Part shown: positions 10,347-20,205 of the stretch, piece by piece | Layout: every line of letters starts with the position of its first letter | How positions within the stretch are numbered: position 1 is the stretch's first letter | NCBI GenBank assembly: GCA_017506865.1 | Contig: JAFCMP010000523.1 | Coordinates: forward strand, 248,001 to 312,000 | DNA length: 64,000 bases | DNA from: Tribonema minus | Lineage: Eukaryota > Sar > Xanthophyceae > Tribonematales > Tribonemataceae | Direction: 5' to 3' | Notes under the pieces: generated by a model | What the model was told of the DNA's origin: nothing | What the model saw: only the letters and a program-made list of their open reading frames with translations | Database searches by the model: none | Made by a program: the position numbers and the translations under genes

Positions 10347-12313
10347 TTATGTCAGAGCAGCGGCAGCAGCGGAAGCGGTCGCAGCTTCTGCCGCCGCTGC
10401 CGCCTGCGCTGCGCGCTGAGCGCTATACACCTTGTACTCGGCCTCAAACCTCGAGCGCATCACCGAGTTCAGTGCGTAGATGTCCGCGCGGCGCCGTGCC
10501 TTCTCCTCCGCGGCGCGCGCGCGCTGCTCCGCCGCGGTGGGCTGCCTGACCTGCGCTGTGTCGTCGTCCGGCGAGCCCTGCGCGCATCAAGTAGAGTCGG
10601 CGAGTGAGTCACGAGTATTGCAGCCCCCGCTCTTGCAATATTGTGAGGGACGCTGCGCGATGCTGCTGCGCAGTTCCGCTTGCTTCCAGAACACCTTCAT
10701 ATATATGCGTGTGGCAGCTGCCAGCAGGCTGTCAGGATGGATTTGCCGTGCTTGGTTGTGCAGCGCTGCCAAACCGGTAGCATCACATGTACTCTGTCTG
10801 CAGCTGAAAGAGTGTTTGTGGACAGCAGGTGAGAGGCAATTGTCATCAATAGAAACAGAAGTCATTGTGGGTTCTGTTCTCCCCAAAAGAGGTCACGGCG
10901 ACGGCGATAGGAACATGCAGGTGCTATACTCACGCAGAGCACCCGAGAGTGCGCTTGCACACCCGCCGTAGGCGCGGGATAAAGTACAAGATGAAGCTGA
11001 GCAGTGTAGCACTGAAACAGGTGGCTTTGTTCTTCCACTAACTGGATGCGCTCCTGCTGACTGCCTCTCTGGCAGCACATCTCACCTTGGCTTCATTTCT
11101 GCTTAGGGTTGGCACGTGCGTAGATAGTATATATACGGTATATTGGTACATACGCGTATATATACGCGTAGACGCCGAAACGGGGCGTATATTCGCGTAT
11201 ACGCTTTTGCACCGCTGTGGTGCTCACGAGCGCTGCCCGTGGCCCAGCGCATGCCAAGGGTAAGGTGGCTAGGGCTATCTGGGGGCCAGAAGCGGAAAGG
11301 CAGGGCTGAGCGGTGGTCTCAAGCCACAGAAGGCGCCTGCACAGCCTGAACTTGGCAATTCAGTGGCTCAGGCAGCTTCGCACCTGGCCAGCAGAGCCTG
11401 CATGAGCCTTCACGGCTTGTTCTGTCGGTGATGTGAAAGAGAACGATGGGAAGGGAGTCGCTGCACATGCTGACAGACACGCTGCCCTCTGACGAGGCGC
11501 AGCTTTTCAGCGGCACCATGCGGTCGGCGCACTCAGGCCGTAACCAAGCTTCTTTTGGCATTTCGGCCAACTTCAAGAAAATCCCACACTTCAAGTGTTG
11601 CTCTGATGACACTTTATGAAGGCAATTATTTCTAGTGTCTGCATGTCTGTGATCAGCACCCTGAGCCCGTTCGAATGCACCTGGTTTCAGAGAAATCTAG
11701 AGACGACAAGTCGTCGTAGCGAGATTTGGCTTTGTCAGATACGCTAATATACGCAGTATATACGTATTGTACGCCAAAAATACGTATATATGCGGGTATG
11801 CAAAATCCAAATATACGCAATGTGCCAACCCTATTTCTGCTGCTACGAGTGTTGACCTTGCTGCTGCCACTCCCATGTTTGCCGGCACCGCCAGCCGAGT
11901 CGCCATTCGTCCGTACAGGGGATGTCGTGGCATGCTCTACCGTCTTTGATCCGCCTGCAGCAAATGTACGTGTGTAGTCTTCAGCACCAGGGACAAGCAC
12001 AAGCTCGGGGCCACAGATGGTCGCATGCACACAAAAAGCGACTGTGGTTGGCATTGGGGTCATGTTGTGGCAGACGGTGGAGGCCACTGACACACATGCA
12101 CGTAGGGTACTTTGCACTTGTCACACAAGTGGTGCTGCATCAGAGGCGCTTGAAACGCTCACAGGTGTTTGAGCTTATCGACCTGTTCTGGATGGATATC
12201 CGTTTTGCTTGCTGTGTACCTCCAGAGAGCCGACTGCGTGAGCTCATGCATATGGGGTGCACCTTTCGGGCTGGAACTGGTGTTGACGCTGTTGCTGGCG
12301 TTGACGCTGCTCG

Positions 12314-12355
<42 letters not shown>

Positions 12356-12725
12356 AAGTGATGTTGGCGACTGTCGATGGCCGTGAGGTACCGGCGGTGA
12401 GGTCTGCGGTCCGACTTGCTCGCAGCCCAGCCACCGCCCTCATGCGTCCATTCGTTGCTCGCTTGGGGCCTTCAGCACCAGGCACCTGCGACGGCGTGTC
12501 CCCTGACGCCGCAACGGAGGGTTCAGCACCAGACGGCTGCCCAAATGATCTGCTCCGACATCTGCGAGATGTCAAGCTAACTCGGCGAGGCGCAGTCGGG
12601 CTCTTCCTGGCCTCGTGCACACTCGGTGGCACAGTATTGTCGGCGACGTACTTGATCGGGCTCTTGATCACCTGCTGCTGCAATGAAGACGCAGCAGTGA
12701 GATGCACGGCCGTCATCCTCGTCAA
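10347..12725 (-). CDS. Unrecognised gene interrupted by a hAT-like insertion
   Basis: The minus strand gives three coherent coding pieces. The piece 12725-12170 encodes a disordered Ser/Pro/Arg-rich segment with a 12-residue Ser run and ends at a donor (CACCT|GTGAGC). A second begins after TTGCTGCAG near 11958 (GSKTVEHATTSPVRTNGDS...) and is split by the element at 11104-11833. Skipping the element and one target copy, the exon reads on to NEAK and a good donor (AAG|GTGAGA, about 11090). The last exon, 10577-10347, is in phase with that donor, encodes a charged helical stretch (KARRRADIYALNSVMRSRF) and ends in an Ala-rich tail. I cannot name the protein. The join between the first two pieces does not match in phase, so an exon may be missing. 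As it stands, read-through into the element meets a stop. Confidence 0.4.
11104..11833. mobile_element. Non-autonomous hAT-like DNA transposon, 730 bp
   Basis: Perfect 12-bp terminal inverted repeats (TAGGGTTGGCAC at 11104-11115, its complement at 11822-11833) are flanked by an exact 8-bp target duplication, TTTCTGCT, at 11096-11103 and 11834-11841. An 8-bp duplication and short inverted ends are typical of the hAT superfamily. Both subterminal regions are full of TATACGTATA-like motifs, as expected for transposase-binding repeats. The inside (11320-11612) has a 97-codon open frame on the minus strand that does not resemble a transposase or BED zinc finger, so the element depends on a helper elsewhere or carries captured DNA. 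Confidence 0.88.
12310..12356. repeat. CTG trinucleotide run
   Basis: About 15 CTG units. It codes for poly-Ser in the minus-strand frame and poly-Leu on the plus strand. I prefer the minus reading because it continues into polar, natural-looking sequence. Confidence 0.85.
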
Positions 12726-13373
12726 CTGTCAACTGCTGTTCAGCACATATTCATCATGATGCAGTTACATCGAAAACGGCTTGCACGCGGCGCGCGGGTT
12801 TGCGCGGCGGAGACCACAAAGAATATACTGATCGTGCATCCAAATGTTGCATACTGAGCAGTATGATTCCTGCCTTCCATAGAATCCATCGACGCTCTTT
12901 CATTGCAAATCCAGACGAGTTCTTTCTGCTCGCACACGCAGCAATTGCAAATGATGGTGTGTACTAACAAGACAAGCACATGCAATGTGATCGCGCAGCA
13001 GCAGCAGCAGCAACGCAAGCTCCACTGATCCACAGCACATGCTTCTAAATTGAAAACAATAACTCACATGCAGGACAGAGCAAGCGGATGTGCCGCCACT
13101 TCGCCTCTGTGGCTCTCGTGGCTGCTGTATCGTGAAGCTCTGAGCCAGCTGCCGCCGATTCGTCAGTGCCGTGACAGGGCACTTCGCGCGGCGCGCAGTG
13201 AACCACCGGGACCGCTCGCGCGCGACCGTAGTAAAGACACCAAAACTGTCCGCGCGTGACTGCTGTGGACACACCCGAGATGACGCGCACCGCTGCTGTA
13301 AACACACACTTGTTTGTACATACAGGGCTCTAGTGTAATGATCGCGCTCGCATCGCAACGCGCCCCCCTTGTT
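12726..13373. other. Spacer downstream of the MATE gene
   Basis: No supported gene. It lies between the MATE stop and the 5' part of the unrecognised minus-strand gene. A minus-strand TGTAA lies near 12766-12770, too far from the MATE stop to assign with confidence. Confidence 0.4.
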
Positions 13374-16300
13374 TCACGCAGCCGGCGCGGTGCGCGCGCG
13401 CTCCTGCCGATGCCGTCTCAGCGCTCCGCGGTTCACCCACGCGACGCGGCCCGTGAACAGGAAGGCACGTGTGATCTGGTACACGTAGAACAGCTGCCAG
13501 ACCTGCGGTACAGCGAGCGTGAAACGCAGCGTCACGTCAGGCATATGGTTAGTCCTGAGATGCGACGTGGCGAGCGCATTCTACTTTGGTTGCATGATCA
13601 CAGAGGAGGAGCGGTATGCTGCAGGCAGACGGCACGAATGACAAGCGCCCAATGACATGGGGAAGCGCCGTCGAGGCGACGCAAGCCAGTGGAGCGTCGC
13701 CGCATGGAGTTGAAGATAACATGGTGAGCAGCAGCACGGGATAGTGCCACAGTAACAAGACACTGGCACTGCAGGCATGGAATTTGATCACCGGCGGCGC
13801 ATGCAGGTAGGTAGGTGTGAGCAAGTGCACATGTGGAGCGTCACCTGCGTGAGCGTCAGCCCCGGCTGCCGGCGCAGCACCATGAAGGCGGTGCTGAACC
13901 CGACGCTGCAGAAGGCGTAGATGATCGCGAGCGCCTTGACGTCGCGCTGCGCCGTCATGATCCCCTGCACAAGCGCAGCAGCAGCAGCGGCGGCGGCAGC
14001 AACATGACGCATGAGACCATCGATCGCATACGAGGTGTACACAATGAGCTGTGCTGCGGAGACGACAGCTGTACAAAGCAGCACCCGATAGCCGTTGCGT
14101 CCCGCGCCCAACTGCAGTTCAGCATTAAGGACAACTTCAACTTCAACAAAGTAATGCGATGATTAACGGAAGACGTTGTGTTTTGATGAGCGTGCGGACG
14201 CGCATACACAACTGCAGATGACTCTGCGTTGCATGGCGTCACCCATGCCACACTTGTAAAAATGCCTTGCTGAGCCGCATTGCGTGTCAGGACATCCAGG
14301 AAGCAGCGCCTGCTGAAGTGATCGCGTGTCATGACGACTGAGAGCAACCCAGCGTCTTGAGCATGAACACATGGCGATCTGTGCGACTTCAGCTTGCGTC
14401 TCACAGCTGCCACGCAGTAACCTGTTGTCGACCCTTGCTCGAAGCATGAACAAGCCCAGATGACACTTGTCAGCACCATCATCACGCTCGCCGCCAAGAG
14501 GAGTCAACGCCATGTCGCAAAATCACACTACGTACTGTACGTCCAACATACCAATCTGCAATGCATCTATATTACGAGTACCTACCTGCAAGAGCATGCT
14601 GCCTGCGTGCGTCGCCAGGATGGTAGCATTGATCCAGCCGACTTCGCGCATGCTTGCCCACACCGCGGCGTTCGGCGAGAACAGGCCGGGCAGAGCTGTG
14701 GGGATTGCCCACGCAATTCCCGCGTTGCACAGCCCTAGTATGGCGGCAGACTGCGGGAGCGCACAGGGGACGAGCATTGGGGGGGGGGGGTGTTGAGGCG
14801 ATGATGTTGAGGTTGCTGCGCGGAGGGGTAGCATGACGCGCTTTGAGCGTGTGCATCGCGGGCGCACGACGCTGTGCGGCCGTGCGCAGACCGGGTGCCA
14901 TGCCATGTCATTGCGCGCCGCAGTCGCAGCGAGGTTGTTGAGCATCAGCAGCGCATCAGCAGACCCCCCACCCGACCAACGGCCCTCCGCTCGTAGAGAG
15001 CACCACTCGGCCATCACGCGTCTTGCAACAGCTTCTGCACGTGGGGCAGCACCGCTCCTCAACTCAAAAACACCCTACTTGTTGCAAGCACACACACAAG
15101 CCATCGTTGCCCCGCCAGCCCGCAACCCCGCTGTCATGCCCACCGAGCCCACACCACCCCAGCATCAAACCTGAAGCATGTGCCCAAGCAGCGTCATCGC
15201 GCGCGGTGTGAGCTTAAGCGCCGCGGGCGGAGGCGGCTTGACCGCCTTCACAGCGTCGCCCGCGCTCGCTGCGGCGCCCGCCGACTCCGCAGCGGTGGCG
15301 CCGGCGATGACTGCAGCGGTGCGGAACGTCGCGCCCGTGATGGCAGCGCCGGCGGCGGCGCCGGCGGCGGTCGCGGCGGCGCGCTTGGCGGCGGCGGCGG
15401 CGCTCCTGATGGCGGCGATGCGCTCTGCGGGCGGCAGCAGCGGGAGGAGGTGAGCAGAGACACCGAGGCGGTGATGAAGCATCGCTTGAGGGTTATTGTG
15501 AGACACGGTGGCAGTTGTAAATATTCTGGGCAATTTCCTTGCACATGATGAGTGTGTCACTGCGCAGTCGCGCTGGCAGCGCGCAGAGCGCCTGGCGGCA
15601 ACATGTGTGGCGAACGGGAGCGCCAGCCCCCGCGCCTGTACCGCAGCAGCGGCGCCAGCCCCTCACACCAACGACGCAAGCGAGACAATACCACCGCACC
15701 TCGCCAATCCCTCCGCTCATTATTTACGGCTTGTGCGCAGCGTCGACGCCGTCTGGGTACCCGCAGCGGCAACTCTGCGTCAGCGCGCCGCAACGGCAGC
15801 ATCCCGACACCGCCATCACGCATGCGGCGGAGGTCGAAACGCACCTGTAACGATGGCAGTGGCCTTATGGGGGGGGGCGGAGGTGGCGGCGGCGCGAGCG
15901 GTCGTCACGTGCAGCCGCGAGCGTGCGCGCGCCCGCGCCCCCGGCCGTCGGCGCTCCAGTAGAGGCGGCAAGTACGACTGCACCGTCTGGCTGATGGCCT
16001 CGCCGATGGGGCAGCCGAGCAGGAACATGCCGTAGATCACCTGGAGCGGGGGGCGAGGGGCAGCAGGGGGATTGGGGGGGGGGGGGGGGGGGGTTATGAC
16101 TTGTGGCACGGGTCGTTGGCGGCGGTGCGCGGTTTGCGTGCTAAGACGTGCAAGATGTCACTTGCGCTTGCAACATCGGGGTGATAGGCTGGGTGGACGC
16201 GCAGCATACTGAGCATGCACAATTGGACCGCCGAGCACATGTCGGTGACTCACAGGTGCCAAGGACATGGTCACATCCGACTCAGCAGCGTTGTTGAAAT

Positions 16301-19300
16301 CCAGTGCCATGCTTGCGGATCATGCGTCACTCATGGCATCGTTGCGGTTCACAGACTCCAGTCGTATCACAAAGGGCCAGCGGTTAGTAGTGCCGCGCTG
16401 CTGTAGCAGCGTCGACTGGTGACCGGTGCGCGTGGCCTGCTTTTAAGGTCTGCAGCATGGCCAGTACCACACCCCGGACACATGCAACTGCGCACACACA
16501 CATGGCGGCGTGAGCATTGAGACAGGTGCACACCGCAGCGTGCAGTTCTCCGCAGGCACCTGGAAAGCGCATGCCGCTAGCGCATCAGCTGGACCTCCCA
16601 CGGTCAACGACGACGTCGCGCCTGGTGCACAGCCAGCGCTGCCGCGCCAAAGTCGCCCAAAAGCTCAATGGTGACGACGACGCGTCTTGCGCGCTGCCAG
16701 CACCGCCACGCCGCAGCTCCTTACAACTATATAAAGTTTGCTATTGAAACTTCAACAATGGTGACGCACCTGGTGCGCCGCCAGCGCCGCCGTGGTGCAG
16801 CCGCTCGCCGCCACCGTCACGAAGAACGTGGTCGCGGACTGTCCGACGATGGCCATGGAGATGGGCGCCCCCAGCCCCAGAAACTCCTTCATGCGCTCCA
16901 GCGTCGGCAGCTGTGGGCCCTGTGGCATGCGCTTGAGCACTGTCGCCAGCAGCATCGCCGCGCCGAGGTACTGTGGGCGGGGGGGCGCATGAGGGAGAGT
17001 CAACGACCACGCCCGCGTGCATGATGGAGCCGTGCAAGTTGAAGTTGAGTGTCCACAGCCGTGCAGCGACTCTTTCACGGTGCGTGGCGGCGTGAGCGCT
17101 GCCACCAACGGCAGGATTGTGTGGACAGCTGCACGCCCGGTGGCATGCGCCTGAGCGCTGTTGTCAGCAGCATCGCGCACTGGTGTTGCCACGGGGTCGC
17201 AACGGGCGGCGCGGGCGCAACTGAGAGTCAATGGGCACATCCGTCTCCATGTGTGACACAACTCCATGTGTGACACAAAAAGTTGGCTGACCGCTGCGCG
17301 CTGGCAATTGTGATGTGACACAAGACGTCGATGGACGCATTGGCTGAGCAATGCAAACAGTGTGGCATCACTGCAGCCGGTGCCATACATCGAGGGTAGG
17401 GGGGGGGACAAGACGGCGCAGTTACGGTACGTTCAATCGAAAAAGTAGATGCAACACACTTCATGTGCTTGAAGAGCGAGGGATAAGACACACGCACGCT
17501 TGACTCGTTGAAGCATGGCTTGTCTCTAACCCTAATGCTAGCAAGAGCTGGCATCGCAAGCTGTTCGCACCGGCTCTACGCAGCGTTGCAGTGCCAGCTG
17601 CATCGGACACCATACCATTCAAGTGATTTTGTGCGCAGCATGCGCTCTGATGAGGGTAGCATCTCTGTCGTACAACGCCATGCCACAACAAGAGTTGAGG
17701 TTTTAGTGTACTTGAAGTACTGTTAACAACTATATACTTCTATTTACAGTTGCATCGCTGCATCTCGATACTCTCTCTCTCTCTGCGTGGTGTCATTGAC
17801 AGAGCTGCCACGCACGGCGCCACTGCAGGCCATCTGGCGCCACCCACTACCCACTGCAACGAACCCCCGTCTCTAAACTTCAACACCAATCTCAACAGTA
17901 GCCTGCAGCGCACCTGAGCAGCGGTGGTCGCAGCAGCAGCGCCCGTGATCCCCATCCCCAGCCCCAGCACCAGCACTATGTCCGCCACAAGATTGGTCAG
18001 CGCGCTAACGCCGCACGCCTCCAGCGGCGTCTTGATGTCCTGCACGAGAGCGCGGGGGGGCAGGGGCAGCGGGAAATGTTGGCAAACGCGCAGTTGCAGC
18101 TGCAGCGTGGGTAGCGGTCGCTTTTGGGTGTTGTGCCACATGTGCCAGAAGCGCTGCGCTTGACTGCAACGGCGTGACAGTATAGTCAATGCATTGCGCT
18201 GCGGAGTAGTAGAGCACTTGCCTGCCCTCCTCCCACACAACTAACTACACACGGCCCACAGTAGCATCGCAAGGTCAGCCTTGTCATGGCGTGCAACTGC
18301 ATTGCAGAGACCCAGAGAAGCAATGTGTTCATCAGGAACTGCCCAAGGCCCGCTTGCCCTTGAGCAAAACACACACCACGCTCAGCCTCCCCCCCCCAGA
18401 GCATCGCTGCCGCCGGCGCCGCCTCCGGTTCTGCGTAACAGTGACAGCTCACTGCCGCCCAACATTGCTTCACCGCACGCGCCTGCCCGCCTTTCACCGC
18501 ATGCGCCTTCACCGCACACGCTCATGCGCCCACCTTTCGCGCGAGGCACGCCCCCTGCAGCGCCATGGTGAGCGTCACCGCTGGAAATCCGAGCGCGCGT
18601 ATGCGCGTGTACTCCAGCGCGTACGGCAGCACCTCCGCCGCGCCGGGCGCGCTCCCCAGGAACAGCAGCAGCACGCCGCGGCCGCGCAGCAGCAGCGCCG
18701 CCGTGGTGGCGGCGCCGACCGCGAGCGCCACGAACGCGCCGGTGCACGTGGCGGCGTCCGCACGCGCGGGGTCGCGCTCGGCGCGTGCCGCCGCGACCAG
18801 CGCTGTCGTAACTGACGCTAGGAAGGTGTAGACGTCTGCGGTGACGAGGGGGGAGGGGGGGGGACGGGGGGCCGTGAAGTGGTTGATGCAGTGAAGGGGG
18901 CAGTGGGTGCTCAGGTCATCGCACTGCATGCGATGGTGCTTGGAGTGCGGGCGGGCTGCGGTAGGCGCACGCAGCAGGCAGGTGCCCCGTCATAAGACTT
19001 CAACGTAGGTGTACGATGTGCCACCATTGACGACCACCTGACAACATTAGCTGCGATCTTTGTCTTGACAGAAGAAGTATGATGCATGACAAAGTGCTTG
19101 CACATTGTTGTTTGCGCTTTGTTGTGCTGCATCAGGATGCAGCAATGGTCTCTTCACAGCAGCCTGCCGCAGCAGCAATGCCAGCAGCTTATAACGCCAG
19201 GCGTTCAACAAGCAGAGTCGAAGTGGACGCAAGTCAGCTTTGATACATGGGCTGTGGTATATGATGGCACTGAAACCAGTTTTGACGCAAGCTGATGAAA

Positions 19301-19962
19301 CGCAGCAGTATGTGAGAGACTCACAGGAGATGTTGTCGCACACCGATGTGCCAGGCCCTAGCGCTGCCAGCTGCGCCAAGCTTCTCTTCCCCACCACACT
19401 GGTGTCAATGAGGCTCATCACAGGATTGCTGCAAAAGGCAGTCAACAGTTGCGTCGCAAGTTGGCAAACATGACAAGCTTCCGCAGAAGTGAACGCAGCC
19501 CGTACATTGGTACTGACAACGCGAACGCCGATGGTGGACATCAATGCTGCTACATGGTTTTCGGACAGAGATCTGGTAGGACGAGCAAGCAAGGGGTTCA
19601 CTCGCAACTCACCTCAACCAGATCACCAGCAGCGGCAGGGTAAACTTCACAAGTTCTCTGATTGTAACATGGCCATCAGAGTCCTGCAAGTCCTCGTCCA
19701 CCCCACCCGCCTCCACCTCCGCTGGCAGCTCCACTGCAGATGCAGATGACTGCAAAGCTAGCCTCCTCCCAGCGCACCTTCCGCGGCGGCGATGCAGCGC
19801 AGCATCACTGCCGTGTGCGCTGGCATGGATCCTGCTGTTCGAGGGAGTGGTGCAATGCTTCGCAGCCGCGCAGGCTGGATGCCGCGGGCCCACGACGGCC
19901 GGGCGGCCACTGAAGGCTGCTGCGCCAGCGCACAGCGCCAGCAGCGCCGCCGTAGAGCGCAT
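13374..19962 (-). CDS. EDS5-like MATE family transporter, probably plastid-targeted
   Basis: Ten exons (19962-19613, 19428-19325, 18835-18534, 18039-17914, 16970-16770, 16040-15845, 15424-15171, 14750-14586, 13964-13845, 13502-13374) join in phase to 648 aa. MATE carriers export organic compounds by cation antiport; EDS5 moves salicylate precursor across the chloroplast envelope. Landmarks: an Ala/Arg-rich N-terminus without acidic residues (about 1-70, transit-like), IRELVKFTLPLLVIWL, NPVMSLIDTSVVGKRS, LAQLAALGPGTSVCDN, MALQGACLARKDIKTPLEA, LGLGAPISMAIVGQSA, CPIGEAISQTVQSYLPPLL, then GIMTAQRDVK near the C-terminus. These follow the EDS5/DinF branch rather than typical plant DTX proteins. Between SQTVQSYLPPLL and LTPRAMTLLGHM lies an Ala/Arg-rich insertion of about 115 residues. 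An EF-hand-like loop (LQDSDGHVTIRE, first ligand missing) precedes helix 1. The substrate is not shown by the sequence. Confidence 0.88.
16060..16094. repeat. Long G run upstream of MATE exon 6 acceptor
   Basis: More than 20 consecutive G on the + strand, which is a C-tract on the coding strand about 35 nt before the acceptor of the exon starting at 16040. Confidence 0.85.
16906..17180 (-). repeat. Diverged copy of the 5' edge of MATE exon 5
   Basis: Exon sequence 16908-16960 (encoding AAMLLATVLKRMPQGPQL) reappears at 17126-17177 in the upstream intron with about 80% identity by eye, again next to an acceptor-like CAG. It is older looking than the other exon-edge copies. Confidence 0.75.
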
Positions 19963-20205
19963 GGTGGACTACGTTACGTGCGTTGAATTACGCACGAACG
20001 TTGATCGTTAACAAGGCTTTTTTTTACGATCGATCTCATTCTCTGTCCCGGAGGGACAAAGCGCCGGGCGGGAGCAGACGCAGCTGGTAGGCGCGGTTCG
20101 AGGTGGGCAAAACTCAAGAAAGAACCTCCAGAGCCTCGGCACGCTTGCTGTGCCATCACCTGCAACCATTTTTTGGTTTGCAAGGTGAACTGAATCTCAG
20201 ATGGC
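19963..20205. promoter_or_regulatory. Shared promoter between divergent MATE and RNF10 genes
   Basis: Only 243 bp separate the two predicted start codons, so both promoters must lie here or overlap. It contains two perfect inverted repeats: GTGCGT-6-ACGCAC (19979-19996) and TGTCCC-3-GGGACA (20045-20059). It also has several ACGT cores and a T8 run. Function of the repeats is inference. Confidence 0.6.

Noticed and set aside
12169-12759. + strand frame with a poly-Leu stretch, possibly a membrane protein
   Set aside because: The Leu run is the CTG repeat; the minus reading gives more natural sequence and a good donor, so I preferred that strand, though not with certainty.
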